Shown piece after piece: positions 24,793 through 36,616 of a stretch of DNA of 64,000 nt. The translations under genes and the position numbers were made by a program. This DNA comes from Fen-1058 sp964398185. Lineage in GTDB: Bacteria; Chloroflexota; Anaerolineae; Fen-1058. Under the pieces are notes generated by a model. That model saw nothing but the letters and a program-made list of their open reading frames with translations, did no database searches and was not told the DNA's origin. Location: contig CAYNML010000016.1 in NCBI GenBank assembly GCA_964398185.1, positions 20,275-84,274 on the forward strand, in the 5' to 3' direction. Position 1 is the stretch's first letter; each line of letters starts with the position of its first letter.

Positions 24793-25620
24793 TCACTCCG
24801 CCAACCCCGCCGCTTCCACCACTTCTCGGAACTTCGCGATCAATTCCTGCAACTCACTCTTGGCCTCGGTCAACTTTGCCTGCATTTGCTGCGCTGTTTC
24901 CGCCAGCACGTCATGCCCGCGCGATCGCCCCAACGCCGCTTCGAGTTTCAGCACCAGCAGCGGATCGCGGTTCAAGTCGGCGATCTCCACCTTAACGTGC
25001 CGAATCGCCGCGTCGAGGCGCAAACGCTCATCCTTCAACCGCGCCAGTCGCTGCTCGGGCGTCTCATCTTGTGCGAGCCGTCCCGTTTCCGTTTGTCGCA
25101 GAACTCGGCGCAATCCCTCCACGTCTTGCTTCTCATACAGCGCATTGACGTCCACCATGCGTTGGCTGCGGATCGCGCGATCAGCTTCATCCGTCGCCAG
25201 ATCGGGATGGGTGCGCTTCGCCAACTCGCGATAGACCTGCTTGAGATCGAGCTCGGCGGCGGGATCGATCGGCGGGGGCGGCACAAACGATCGGGCGCTG
25301 TCCGCATTCGCGTGGATCGCTTCAGCGCGCTCGCGCTGCTCGCGCAGGCGATGCTCGACTTCGGCCTCCAGCTGGATCGGGCTGAGCGACTTGCCGCGCC
25401 ACTGCACCAGTTCGATCCGCAGCCGGTACTCGTCGATGTGCAGCTGCGCCTCGGCCAGCTGCGCCTCAATCGGCCCCACGCGCGCATTGTACATCAACTC
25501 GAAGTCACGCAGCTCACCGCGCAGATCGGCGTGTTCCTGCTCCAGCCGCGCCAACTGCTCGCGCAGAGCCAGCACTTCACCTTCAAGTTGATTCGAATCG
25601 GGCTGAGACGTCATCGGCAT
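24793..25620 (-). CDS. Coiled-coil protein with central J-domain
   Basis: A protein of about 275 residues. Long heptad-rich helices flank a short J-domain-like segment: N-terminal ALREQLARLEQEHADLRGEL and RLRIELVQWRGKSLSPIQLE, then LDLKQVYRELAKRTHPDLAT with an HPD triad, MVDVNALYEKQDVEGL, and two C-terminal helices (RRRLDAAIRHVKVEIADLNR; MQAKLTEAKSELQELIAKF). The HPD is present but the helix before it is shorter than in classic J-domains. A role as a DnaK co-chaperone or adapter is possible. It is divergent from nothing and lies just upstream of rpoC in reverse orientation. Start codons at 25620 and 25614 are both possible. Confidence 0.7.
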   Translation of the reverse strand: MPMTSQPDSNQLEGEVLALREQLARLEQEHADLRGELRDFELMYNARVGPIEAQLAEAQLHIDEYRLRIELVQWRGKSLSPIQLEAEVEHRLREQRERAEAIHANADSARSFVPPPPIDPAAELDLKQVYRELAKRTHPDLATDEADRAIRSQRMVDVNALYEKQDVEGLRRVLRQTETGRLAQDETPEQRLARLKDERLRLDAAIRHVKVEIADLNRDPLLVLKLEAALGRSRGHDVLAETAQQMQAKLTEAKSELQELIAKFREVVEAAGLAE

Positions 25621-25641
25621 GGCAGTGTATCTAAAAACCAA

Positions 25642-25679
25642 TCCGTGTAAATCCGTGAAATCCGTGGTATCTGTGTCCC
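25642..25679. repeat. AATCCGTG nine-base repeat
   Basis: AATCCGTGT, AAATCCGTG, AAATCCGTG and GTATCTGTG follow one another as 9-bp units between the coiled-coil gene and the rpoC terminator. This phrase is widespread in environmental bacterial genomes. Confidence 0.75.
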
Positions 25680-25718
25680 AAAAAGAAACGGCAGCGATCG
25701 TCGCCGACCACTGCCGTT
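25680..25718 (-). terminator. Rho-independent terminator of rpoC
   Basis: On the minus strand AACGGCAG (25711-25718) pairs with CTGCCGTT (25687-25694) through a GC-rich loop, then TTCTTTTT follows. It lies about 20 bp beyond the rpoC stop. Confidence 0.85.
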
Positions 25719-25736
25719 CATTTTACCTTGTGACCG

Positions 25737-29993
<4,257 letters not shown>

Positions 29994-30169
29994 TCAATGC
30001 CTCCTGATGATGCTAATCATTCCGAACGCAGCAAAGAATCCCACACCTGCAAGATGCTTCACCCCGCTCACAATGAGCTTGATTGCTAACTTCTGCGGCC
30101 TCTGCCCGCCCGATCGATAACGCCAACGGGCGCGACGCATATTCCGGCGCCGAACAACAAAACACCCAC

Positions 30170-30230
30170 AGGCAAGCCAAAAGAAGCGCTTGAAAACCGG
30201 TTGGCCTTCAGCGCTTCCTGCCTGTGTTGA
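30170..30230 (-). promoter_or_regulatory. Structured hairpin in the rpoC leader
   Basis: Two nested inverted repeats: outer CACAGGCA with TGCCTGTG, inner AAGCGCT with AGCGCTT. On the minus strand it is followed by a T/G-rich stretch (GTGTTTTGTTGTT). The hairpin sits about midway in the leader and could pause or terminate transcription. Confidence 0.55.
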
Positions 30231-30248
30231 ATTATGGTGTGTGCAACA

Positions 30249-30276
30249 ATTATATCCCGTTCAAAAGAGGTGTCAA
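30249..30276 (-). promoter_or_regulatory. Consensus sigma70-type promoter of rpoC
   Basis: On the minus strand, TTGACA (30276-30271), 16-bp spacer, TATAAT (30254-30249). Both elements are exact. The start site near 30242 gives a leader of about 250 nt. The -35 overlaps the 3' end of the upstream trypsin-like gene. Confidence 0.85.
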
Positions 30277-30971
30277 GGTGTAACGCGGGCTGGTAGCAAG
30301 GCTACATTAAACTGACCGATCGATGTGCCGCTCCCGTCGACGAAGATCGACTTGGTGTTGCCCACCAACTGCCCCTGCCAGAAGGCCCCGCCGCCCGAAT
30401 CGCCGCGATTGATGTACTTGTCGGGATCGGCGAGTGTTACCAGGCCGTTCTTGATCTGGACGATCTGAAAATCATGCTGCACCATCTGGCGAGTGGCATT
30501 GTCCCAGTAAGTGATCGTCAACCATGCGCCCACTGCCAGGCGGTTCACTGTGGTCCGATCAGCCACCGTGGCTCGATCGGGAAACGCCGCAGCCGGCAAG
30601 CGGATCAACATTGTCTCGGCGTCCGGCATCGTGAATTTCAAGCTGCGCGGCTGCCACACGACCGATCGGCCCCACGCATCTTCAAACGTGTACATCTCTT
30701 CCTGCCAGACGGGCTGCGGACGCGAGAAGTGATTGTGCGTTAGGATGAGATCGGGGGCGATGATGGCGCCCAGGCTCTCGTCGCGAAACTCGCGCAGTGC
30801 CCCGCCCTGCACGACCTTCCAGCTATGCAGAATCCTGATGTTCACCGCCGGGACGACGGCGGCCGCCTGACCGATCGGCGCGGAGCGTGCCGAAGCCCTC
30901 ACAGGTAGCGCATCGAGGCCGCTGAGCAGTGTGATTGCCATCGCCGTGATTAAGAAAATTAGCCGTTTCAT
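30273..30971 (-). CDS. Secreted trypsin-like serine protease
   Basis: A protein of 232 residues. The N terminus is a Sec signal peptide (RLIFLITAMAITLLSGLDALP). The catalytic triad is visible as His79/His81 in LILTHNHFSR, Asp117 in PDAETMLIRLP and Ser192 in NRGDSGGGAFW. GDSGGG is the standard trypsin-fold oxyanion motif. The fold order matches a chymotrypsin-like hydrolase with no extra domain. The substrate is unknown. The gene is read away from the BTAD-STAND gene at 31215 and lies directly before the rpoC promoter. Confidence 0.8.
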   Translation of the reverse strand: MKRLIFLITAMAITLLSGLDALPVRASARSAPIGQAAAVVPAVNIRILHSWKVVQGGALREFRDESLGAIIAPDLILTHNHFSRPQPVWQEEMYTFEDAWGRSVVWQPRSLKFTMPDAETMLIRLPAAAFPDRATVADRTTVNRLAVGAWLTITYWDNATRQMVQHDFQIVQIKNGLVTLADPDKYINRGDSGGGAFWQGQLVGNTKSIFVDGSGTSIGQFNVALLPARVTP

Positions 30972-31123
30972 GGTGGCCCCGGTTCGTCTCGGAATCTGCT
31001 TTCATTCAACCAAAGGGGCGTCGCTTAAGCGACAAGGGCGGTTTTGACGCTGAATTGACGCTAACTGGGTATTGTGTTGGACGACAAAGCGGGGTTATAC
31101 TGAAGGCACGAGCCCTTGGCGTA

Positions 31124-31193
31124 GCGCTCCCAAACCGCGTCCCTGCGGTTTGCTTCGACCGCGAGGACGCGGTCGAAGAGCGAGTCAACCGAC
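31124..31193. repeat. GC-rich palindromic repeat (CAAACCGCGTCCC family), copy A
   Basis: AACCGCGTCCCTGCGGTTTG forms a short hairpin, then CCGCGAGGACGCGG forms a second. The same composition recurs at 52991-53036 and 57854-57907. It lies in the leader of the BTAD-STAND gene. Confidence 0.8.
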
Positions 31194-31214
31194 TTCTCTG
31201 GTTGGGAGGGCGCG

Positions 31215-34200
31215 ATGTTGCAGATTCACTTGCTGGGTCAGTTCAATGTTCGTGCGGCCGGGAAGCGCCTTGACCTTCCTTCCCGGGCGGGGCAATCCCT
31301 GCTGGCCTATCTGCTCCTCAATGCCGGGACGCCACAGCGCCGCGAACGACTGGCCGGCCTCCTGTGGCCCGATACCTCCGACGAGAACGCGCGCCACAAC
31401 CTCTGCACCGAACTGTGGCGCATCCGCAAAGCCCTCGGCAGCCGCGATGACGCCGACCACGACTACCTGCTGACCGAAGACCTCACCATCACCTTCAATC
31501 CCGAAGCCCAGTGCTGGCTGGATGTGAATCAACTCCAACGGTGCACTTCCACCGATGGGTCGCTCGACGATCTCATCGGCCAGTTGGTGCTTTATCAAGG
31601 CGAGTTGCTGCCCGGCTTCTACGACGATTGGATCGTGCTGGAACGTGAGCGCTTGCAGGCGCTGTTCGAGCGCGATATGAAACGCCTGCTGGAGCGGCTG
31701 TGCGCGGAACAACGTTGGGCCACGGTGCTGGAATGGAGTGAGCGCTGGATCGCGTTGGGGCAGACACCCGAACCAGCCTATCGCGCGTTGATGGCGGCGT
31801 ATGCCGCGCTGGGCGATCGCGCCAAAGCCGTGGCAACCTTTGAACGCTGCCGCGCTGCACTCGAACATGAACTGGGTGTTGAACCTTCACCGGAGACGCA
31901 GAACTTGTATGACTATCTGCGAAAGGATGAGGGCGGAGGGATGAGGGATGAAATACTGGCGTTGCTGCGCCTGTCTGCAACGAATGTTCATCCTTCCGCC
32001 CTCATCCCTCATTCCTTGCGGCAGGACGAGCCTCCCGCTCCCGGCGAGCCACCGTTCAAAGGCCTGCAGTACTTCGACGAGGCCGACGCCGATCTGTTCT
32101 TTGGCCGCGAACTGCTGACCGCCAAGTTGATCGAGCACTTGCATGAGTCACACTTCCTGGCTGTGATTGTCGGCGCATCCGGCAACGGCAAATCGTCAAT
32201 TGTTCGCGCGGGTTTAATCCCCGCTCTCAAACGTGATCAACCGCAGTGGCTGGTACACATCATCACGTCGACGGCGCATCCGCTGGAAGCGTTGGCCGTC
32301 ACGCTGACACGCGACAGCGAATCCATCACGGCCGCCGCCACCCTGCTCGACGATCTATCGCATGAGCCGCGCAGTCTGGCGCTGTTCAGCAAGCGACTAT
32401 TAAATGCCCATCATGCGCCGCGCCTGCTGCTGGTGATCGATCAGTTCGAAGAACGCTTCACGTTGTGTCATGATGAATTCGAGCGTGAAGCCTTCATTGA
32501 TAATCTGCTCACAGCCCTCACCCCCACCCCCTCTCCCAACTTGGGAGAGGGGAGCATGACCCTCATCCTCACCCTCCGCGCCGACTTCTACGCTCACCTG
32601 GCACAGTATCCCGAACTGCGCGAAGCCGTCGCCAACCAGCAGGAATACATCGGGCCGATGACGGCCGATGAACTGCGCCGCGCCATCGAGGAACCGGCCA
32701 AACGCGGCGGGTGGGAATTCGAACCCGGCCTCGTCGATCTGATGCTGCGCGATGTGGGCGACGAACCCGGCGCGCTGCCGCTGCTCTCGCATGCCCTGCT
32801 CGAAACGTGGCAGCGGCGCAGCGGGCACCTCATGACACTGAAAGGTTATGCCGATGCCGGCGGCGTGCGCGGCGCAATCGCCACCACGGCGGAGAATGTG
32901 TACCAACAACTTTCGATCGAGCAGCAAGACCTGGCGCGTCACATCTTCCTCGAATTGACCGAACTCGGCGAGGGCACAGAGGACACCCGGCGACGCGTGA
33001 AGATCGAGGAGTTGATCGCGCAGTCTGAACAGGTGCGTCCGCTGCTGACCACGCTGGCCGACGCGCGCTTGATCACGACGGGCGAAGAAACCGTCGAGGT
33101 GGCGCACGAAGCGTTGATCCGCGAATGGCCGCGTTTGCGCGACTGGCTCAACGAAGATCGTGAAGGGCTGCGGCTGCACCGGCATCTCAGCGAAGCGGCG
33201 AATGATTGGGAATTGTTGGAATGCGATCCCGGCGCGTTGTATCGCGGGGCGCGTTTGTCGCAGGCCAACGAGTGGGCGGCAACGAATGAGAATTCTTTGA
33301 GTGCAGCGCAGCGCGCCTTTCTCGCCGCATCGAACGAACAAGAGCAGCGTGAAGCGGCGGACCGCGAGGCGCAGCGGCAGCGCGAATTACAGGCGGCGCT
33401 TACTCTGGCCGAGACGCAACAACAATCAGCCACGCGCTTACGACGGCGCAATCGCGTGATCATCGGCGCAGGAATGATGGCGTTGCTATTGGCGGGACTG
33501 GCAGGACTGTTTGGTGTGCAATCCAACAGCAACGCTCGACAAGCTGAGAGCAATTTGCAGAACGCTCAGATCGCCGAGGCTCGCGCCGTCAGCGAGGCGC
33601 AGGTTCGCGCTACAGCAGAGGCCGCAGCCGTGAACGAAGCACAGGCCCGCGCCACGGCTGAAGCGATCGCGATGGAGCAGAAAGAAGAAGCACTGCAGCA
33701 GGCGAGTATCGGCCTGGCGGCGCAGGCTGTCGCCGAGTTGGACGGTACGACCCCCGAACGCGCTGTGTTGCTGGCGCTGGAAGCGCTGGAGAATTATCCG
33801 TATACCGGGCAAGCGGAAAGTGCGCTGGCGAAAGTCGCCGAGAAAAGTATGCCGTATTTCGATCTAGACTCGCACGTGCCGGTGTCAACTTTCAGGCATG
33901 GCGTGTGGTCTCCCGATGGACAACGATTTGCCGCATCCTCGATGGGCCAATCTGAGAATGCAATAGTCGTGTGGGATACGATTACGGAGAGACCCGCGTA
34001 CCCAGTAATTAAGCCTTCAATTACAGGGGCTGACTGTCTGCCTGTTAGCCTGTCGTGGTCACCTCGTGGGGATCAAATATTGGCAACAATGCCAGGGCCT
34101 ACGGGCGCAACCTGCCCGCACTTGCAACCGCCAACTGTCTGGGATGTCACCACTGGTGCAGTTATCCGTTCGTTTGAGACTTATGCCGATGATGCCAATG

Positions 34201-34646
34201 CCTCAAGCTGGTCGGCAGACGGACGATGGATTGCAATTGGTGACATCACGGGCATTGTAAAAATATGGGATAGCAAGAGCGGCGCATTGCACGCTACACT
34301 GACCGGTCATAGCGACATGATCAACGACGTCGCTTTCTCGCCACAAAGCGATCGAGTGGCTACGGCCTCTGCCGATGGAACAGTTAGAGTGTGGGACATT
34401 ACTTCAGGCCAAGTGATTACTGCCCTGGGCAACCATTCGGGCAGTGTGACAGGCGTTAGCTGGTCGCCTGATGGATTTCAGATCGCCACTGCCAGCAAAG
34501 ATGGCCTGGGGCGTATCTTCGACGCGCGTACAAACTCCCTGATTTTTACGTTGTCCGGTCATGCCTATTGGCTTAATGACATTGCTTGGTCACCCAATGC
34601 CGCTCGCATCGCAACGGTCAGCCAGGATGGCACGTTGCGCCTGTGA
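31215..34646 (+). CDS. BTAD-STAND-WD40 regulatory protein, N-terminal part up to an in-frame TGA
   Basis: Residues 1-1143 of a protein that would be 1522 long. Order: a short N-terminal winged-helix-type region and BTAD helices (MLQIHLLGQFNVRAAGKRL; LELRIRKAL-like; LERCRAALEHELGVEPSPE, to about 236); a repeat-derived linker (237-267); a STAND NTPase with Walker A GASGNGKSS near 320 and Walker B LLLVIDQFEERF; a helical bundle; one membrane helix (IIGAGMMALLLAGLAGLFGV, about 750-770); coiled coil; and WD40 blades from about 890. SARP/BTAD-STAND proteins are transcription or signalling regulators. The frame ends at TGA 34644-34646 within the blade pattern LRLW; TGG (Trp) is expected. WD40-part codons are more AT-rich than the N-terminal part. 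A TATACT at 31096-31101 may be the -10. Confidence 0.88.
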   Translation: MLQIHLLGQFNVRAAGKRLDLPSRAGQSLLAYLLLNAGTPQRRERLAGLLWPDTSDENARHNLCTELWRIRKALGSRDDADHDYLLTEDLTITFNPEAQCWLDVNQLQRCTSTDGSLDDLIGQLVLYQGELLPGFYDDWIVLERERLQALFERDMKRLLERLCAEQRWATVLEWSERWIALGQTPEPAYRALMAAYAALGDRAKAVATFERCRAALEHELGVEPSPETQNLYDYLRKDEGGGMRDEILALLRLSATNVHPSALIPHSLRQDEPPAPGEPPFKGLQYFDEADADLFFGRELLTAKLIEHLHESHFLAVIVGASGNGKSSIVRAGLIPALKRDQPQWLVHIITSTAHPLEALAVTLTRDSESITAAATLLDDLSHEPRSLALFSKRLLNAHHAPRLLLVIDQFEERFTLCHDEFEREAFIDNLLTALTPTPSPNLGEGSMTLILTLRADFYAHLAQYPELREAVANQQEYIGPMTADELRRAIEEPAKRGGWEFEPGLVDLMLRDVGDEPGALPLLSHALLETWQRRSGHLMTLKGYADAGGVRGAIATTAENVYQQLSIEQQDLARHIFLELTELGEGTEDTRRRVKIEELIAQSEQVRPLLTTLADARLITTGEETVEVAHEALIREWPRLRDWLNEDREGLRLHRHLSEAANDWELLECDPGALYRGARLSQANEWAATNENSLSAAQRAFLAASNEQEQREAADREAQRQRELQAALTLAETQQQSATRLRRRNRVIIGAGMMALLLAGLAGLFGVQSNSNARQAESNLQNAQIAEARAVSEAQVRATAEAAAVNEAQARATAEAIAMEQKEEALQQASIGLAAQAVAELDGTTPERAVLLALEALENYPYTGQAESALAKVAEKSMPYFDLDSHVPVSTFRHGVWSPDGQRFAASSMGQSENAIVVWDTITERPAYPVIKPSITGADCLPVSLSWSPRGDQILATMPGPTGATCPHLQPPTVWDVTTGAVIRSFETYADDANASSWSADGRWIAIGDITGIVKIWDSKSGALHATLTGHSDMINDVAFSPQSDRVATASADGTVRVWDITSGQVITALGNHSGSVTGVSWSPDGFQIATASKDGLGRIFDARTNSLIFTLSGHAYWLNDIAWSPNAARIATVSQDGTLRL
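31925..32015. repeat. Heptamer-built palindromic element inside the BTAD-STAND gene
   Basis: Left arm 31925-31952 consists of heptamers GGATGAG, GGCGGAG, GGATGAG, GGATGAA. The right arm 31987-32015 is their inverted counterpart. The open frame continues (residues 237-267). Confidence 0.88.
32527..32552. repeat. In-frame CCCCTCTCCCAA palindrome
   Basis: CCCCTCTCCCAA (32528-32539) and TTGGGAGAGGGG (32541-32552) are perfect inverses. Together with the preceding CCCTCACCCCCACC it encodes LTPTPSPNLGEGS within the STAND domain between conserved segments. Confidence 0.85.
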
Positions 34647-35783
34647 ACTCCCGATACAGGCACAGAAATTAATCGTATCCACACCCAGCACACAGCCGAC
34701 GTTTCCTGGTCCCCAGCGGGTGATCAGCTTACAGTAGGAGCAGGTGCTGGTATTGCCGCTTACGCTCGTATTTGGCGTGTGCCTGAAGCGTTCGGGCAAT
34801 TGAGTAAACACGACTGGGGGATTGTCGATGCTCAATGGTCACCTGACGGGGCCCGCATTGCCAGCGAAGGAGGCGATGGGATCCTACGTGTCTCCGATGC
34901 CGCTACCAAGCAGGAATTGCAGAAGATAGAATCCGCCGATCTAGCTGGGTATTTTGATTGGTCACCCGACGGGAAACAGATCGTCGCCACCTTCCTCAAT
35001 GGTAAGGCTGGAATTTGGGATGTAAGCACCGGGCAGATCATTACGGACCCGATGCTGAGATCCGAGGGCAATTTTATACACTCGAGCGGCTGGTCATTTG
35101 ACGGCTCGCGGATTGCCAGCGCCAGCTATCCAGACTATGTGACCGTTATCTGGAATCCACAGACCACCCAAATCATTACGACTGTTGGCGATGGCAAGTG
35201 TTTTATGCACTATCCGAATTGGTCGCCAGTCAAAAACAAATTTGTGACGGGCTGTGTTTTTTCAGCCGACACCAAGGACAATACCCCTGCTACGATTTGG
35301 GACGCAAACGGCAATCGGATCAGAGACTTGCCGAGTAGCAACGGCGAATCCGTGCGCGGAGAATGGTCGCCTGATGGCAAACGCATTGCTGTGGGTTATG
35401 AAGACGGTACCGCCAAGATTTGGGATGCAGCCACGGGCCAGGAATTGGTGAAAATGGCGGCGGCGAATGGCGTCTGGATCTGGCACGTCACCTGGTCACC
35501 AGATGGCACGCGTGTTGCTTCGGCGGATGCTAATGGCGTCATCGAAGTGTGGGATGCCGCCACTGGCACCGAGGTAATGAACTATCAAGCCCCCAACACC
35601 GTTTTTAGTCTGGACTGGTCACCGGACGGCAAGTATTTGATCTCGGCTGGGGCATCGGCGCGCCCCTTGATCACACGCGTCTGGCAATCCACTGACGAAT
35701 TGATCCAGTACGCCAAAGACTGCTGCGTCTTCCGTGAATTGACGGCGGCGGAACGGGAGCAGTTTGGCTTGGCAGTGAAGTAA
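34647..35783 (+). CDS. WD40 C-terminal part of the BTAD-STAND protein (after the TGA)
   Basis: The frame continues directly after TGA 34644-34646 with TPDTGTEINRIHTQHTADVS, so the first 44 codons before the Met at 34779 are also open and in phase. The remaining 334 residues from 34779 consist of WD40 blades with repeats of the type WSPDGKRIAVGYEDGTAKIW and WDAATGQELV. A complete gene would need TGG or readthrough at the TGA. If translated as a separate protein it could start at ATG 34779, though no ribosome-binding site is clear. The last blade is followed by a short tail ending ERE QFGLAVK-like. I treat it as part of a broken single gene. Confidence 0.7.
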   Translation, partial: TPDTGTEINRIHTQHTADVSWSPAGDQLTVGAGAGIAAYARIWRVPEAFGQLSKHDWGIVDAQWSPDGARIASEGGDGILRVSDAATKQELQKIESADLAGYFDWSPDGKQIVATFLNGKAGIWDVSTGQIITDPMLRSEGNFIHSSGWSFDGSRIASASYPDYVTVIWNPQTTQIITTVGDGKCFMHYPNWSPVKNKFVTGCVFSADTKDNTPATIWDANGNRIRDLPSSNGESVRGEWSPDGKRIAVGYEDGTAKIWDAATGQELVKMAAANGVWIWHVTWSPDGTRVASADANGVIEVWDAATGTEVMNYQAPNTVFSLDWSPDGKYLISAGASARPLITRVWQSTDELIQYAKDCCVFRELTAAEREQFGLAVK

Positions 35784-35811
35784 CGCCGGAGCCTCTGCCT
35801 TGAGGAACCAA

Positions 35812-35852
35812 CGCAAAAGCCTCCCAAGTCCACGAACTTGAGAGGCTTTGCG
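35812..35852. terminator. Bidirectional terminator between WD40 and DUF5679 genes
   Basis: The stem GCAAAAGCCTC...CAAGT (35812-35829) pairs with ACTTG...GAGGCTTTGC (35836-35852). It reads as AAAA/TTT-flanked in both directions and lies between convergent genes. Confidence 0.8.
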
Positions 35853-35867
35853 TTTGAGTGCCTTGAA

Positions 35868-36134
35868 CTACGCCGCGGGCGGCTCGGGAGAGGGCTCCGC
35901 AACAGGCTCGGCAGCTGGGGCCTCGGCAGGCACTTCAGCCGCCGGGGCCGCTTCGACGAATGGGGTGGCCTGCGCCTTGTACGAGGACGGCAGGAACTTG
36001 AACATCTTGGTGCCGCATACGGGGCACGCGCCGTTGGCCGCCGGGCGGCCGTTCTTGGTGGTCACAATCTGGACGTTCTGGATAGTGCGCTCGGCCTTGC
36101 ACTTCATGCAATAGGCCTTGATTTCTTCGGTCAT
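35868..36134 (-). CDS. DUF5679 zinc-ribbon protein with Pro/Ala-rich tail
   Basis: A protein of 88 residues. The N-terminal half matches DUF5679: AYCMKCKAERTIQNV with Cys9 and Cys12, TTKNGRPAANGACPVCGTKMF with Cys37 and Cys40, giving a four-cysteine zinc ribbon. The C-terminal 40 residues are a disordered tail of Pro, Ala and Glu. The family is small and common in Chloroflexota and related phyla but has no established function. It is transcribed on its own from the promoter at 36216-36244. Confidence 0.87.
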   Translation of the reverse strand: MTEEIKAYCMKCKAERTIQNVQIVTTKNGRPAANGACPVCGTKMFKFLPSSYKAQATPFVEAAPAAEVPAEAPAAEPVAEPSPEPPAA

Positions 36135-36215
36135 AGTAGATTTCCTCCTAATCTGTGATCAAACCCGCAGGTTTAAGTCCGTTTGAGTCACCCCACGCGA
36201 GGCGCTACGAAATTG

Positions 36216-36244
36216 AGTCTACCATGCCTATACTGAGCGTGCAA
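36216..36244 (-). promoter_or_regulatory. Probable promoter of the DUF5679 gene
   Basis: On the minus strand TTGCAC (36244-36239), 17-bp spacer, TAGACT (36221-36216). Two bases deviate from consensus in each hexamer. The start codon is about 80 bp downstream. Confidence 0.5.
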
Positions 36245-36518
36245 GCATCCCCCGTATGGGCCGTTATGTCGCCGAGAAGCCCGCCCGGTACGAGGCAAGC
36301 ACAGGCCCCATCGCACGCCTGTTCGACACTGGCTAAGTGACGTTGCACGAGGTCGTGGTGGCAGCTGCGCTATACTGCCGAAGACAGCCACGCCTGAGTA
36401 CGATGTCGCCTCGCTGCGCACAGCAAGCCAGCTTGCGGCTCTGTCAGCCTCGAACGAGCCACCGGGCGCTTGGTCGAGCGGTGGGGTTGAACCAGATCAA
36501 TCGGGTGCACAATTTTCT
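36245..36518. other. Intergenic stretch without a recognised gene
   Basis: About 270 bp between divergent promoters. It contains several short GC-rich inverted pairs and one tiny open frame on the plus strand (36256-36336, 26 codons, MGRYVAEKPARYEASTGPIA-like) that I could not confirm as a gene. No tRNA, tmRNA or RNase P signature was found. Confidence 0.4.
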
Positions 36519-36547
36519 TTGACAACTCTCCCCGTTAAGACTATAAT
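36519..36547 (+). promoter_or_regulatory. Consensus sigma70-type promoter of secDF
   Basis: TTGACA at 36519-36524, 17-bp spacer, TATAAT at 36542-36547. Both elements are exact. Transcription would begin near 36554, 63 bp upstream of secD. Confidence 0.85.
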
Positions 36548-36616
36548 CCCGCCCGCTTGCCGATCGCGCCGGCCGCTGCTGCCGGCGACTTTTTTGTGTA
36601 GAGACAGGGAGTACGC

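Noticed and set aside
34644..34646. TGA as a sense codon in this organism
   Set aside because: Many genes here, such as the mevalonate kinase gene, end in TGA in a way that fits normal stop use, and TGG is used for Trp.
36256..36336. A small protein of 26 residues (MGRYVAEKPARYEASTGPIA...)
   Set aside because: No ribosome-binding site and no known relative; the frame may be chance.
36245..36518. A tRNA, tmRNA or RNase P gene in the intergenic stretch
   Set aside because: No cloverleaf, GGTTCGAATCC-like arm or conserved RNase P core was found.
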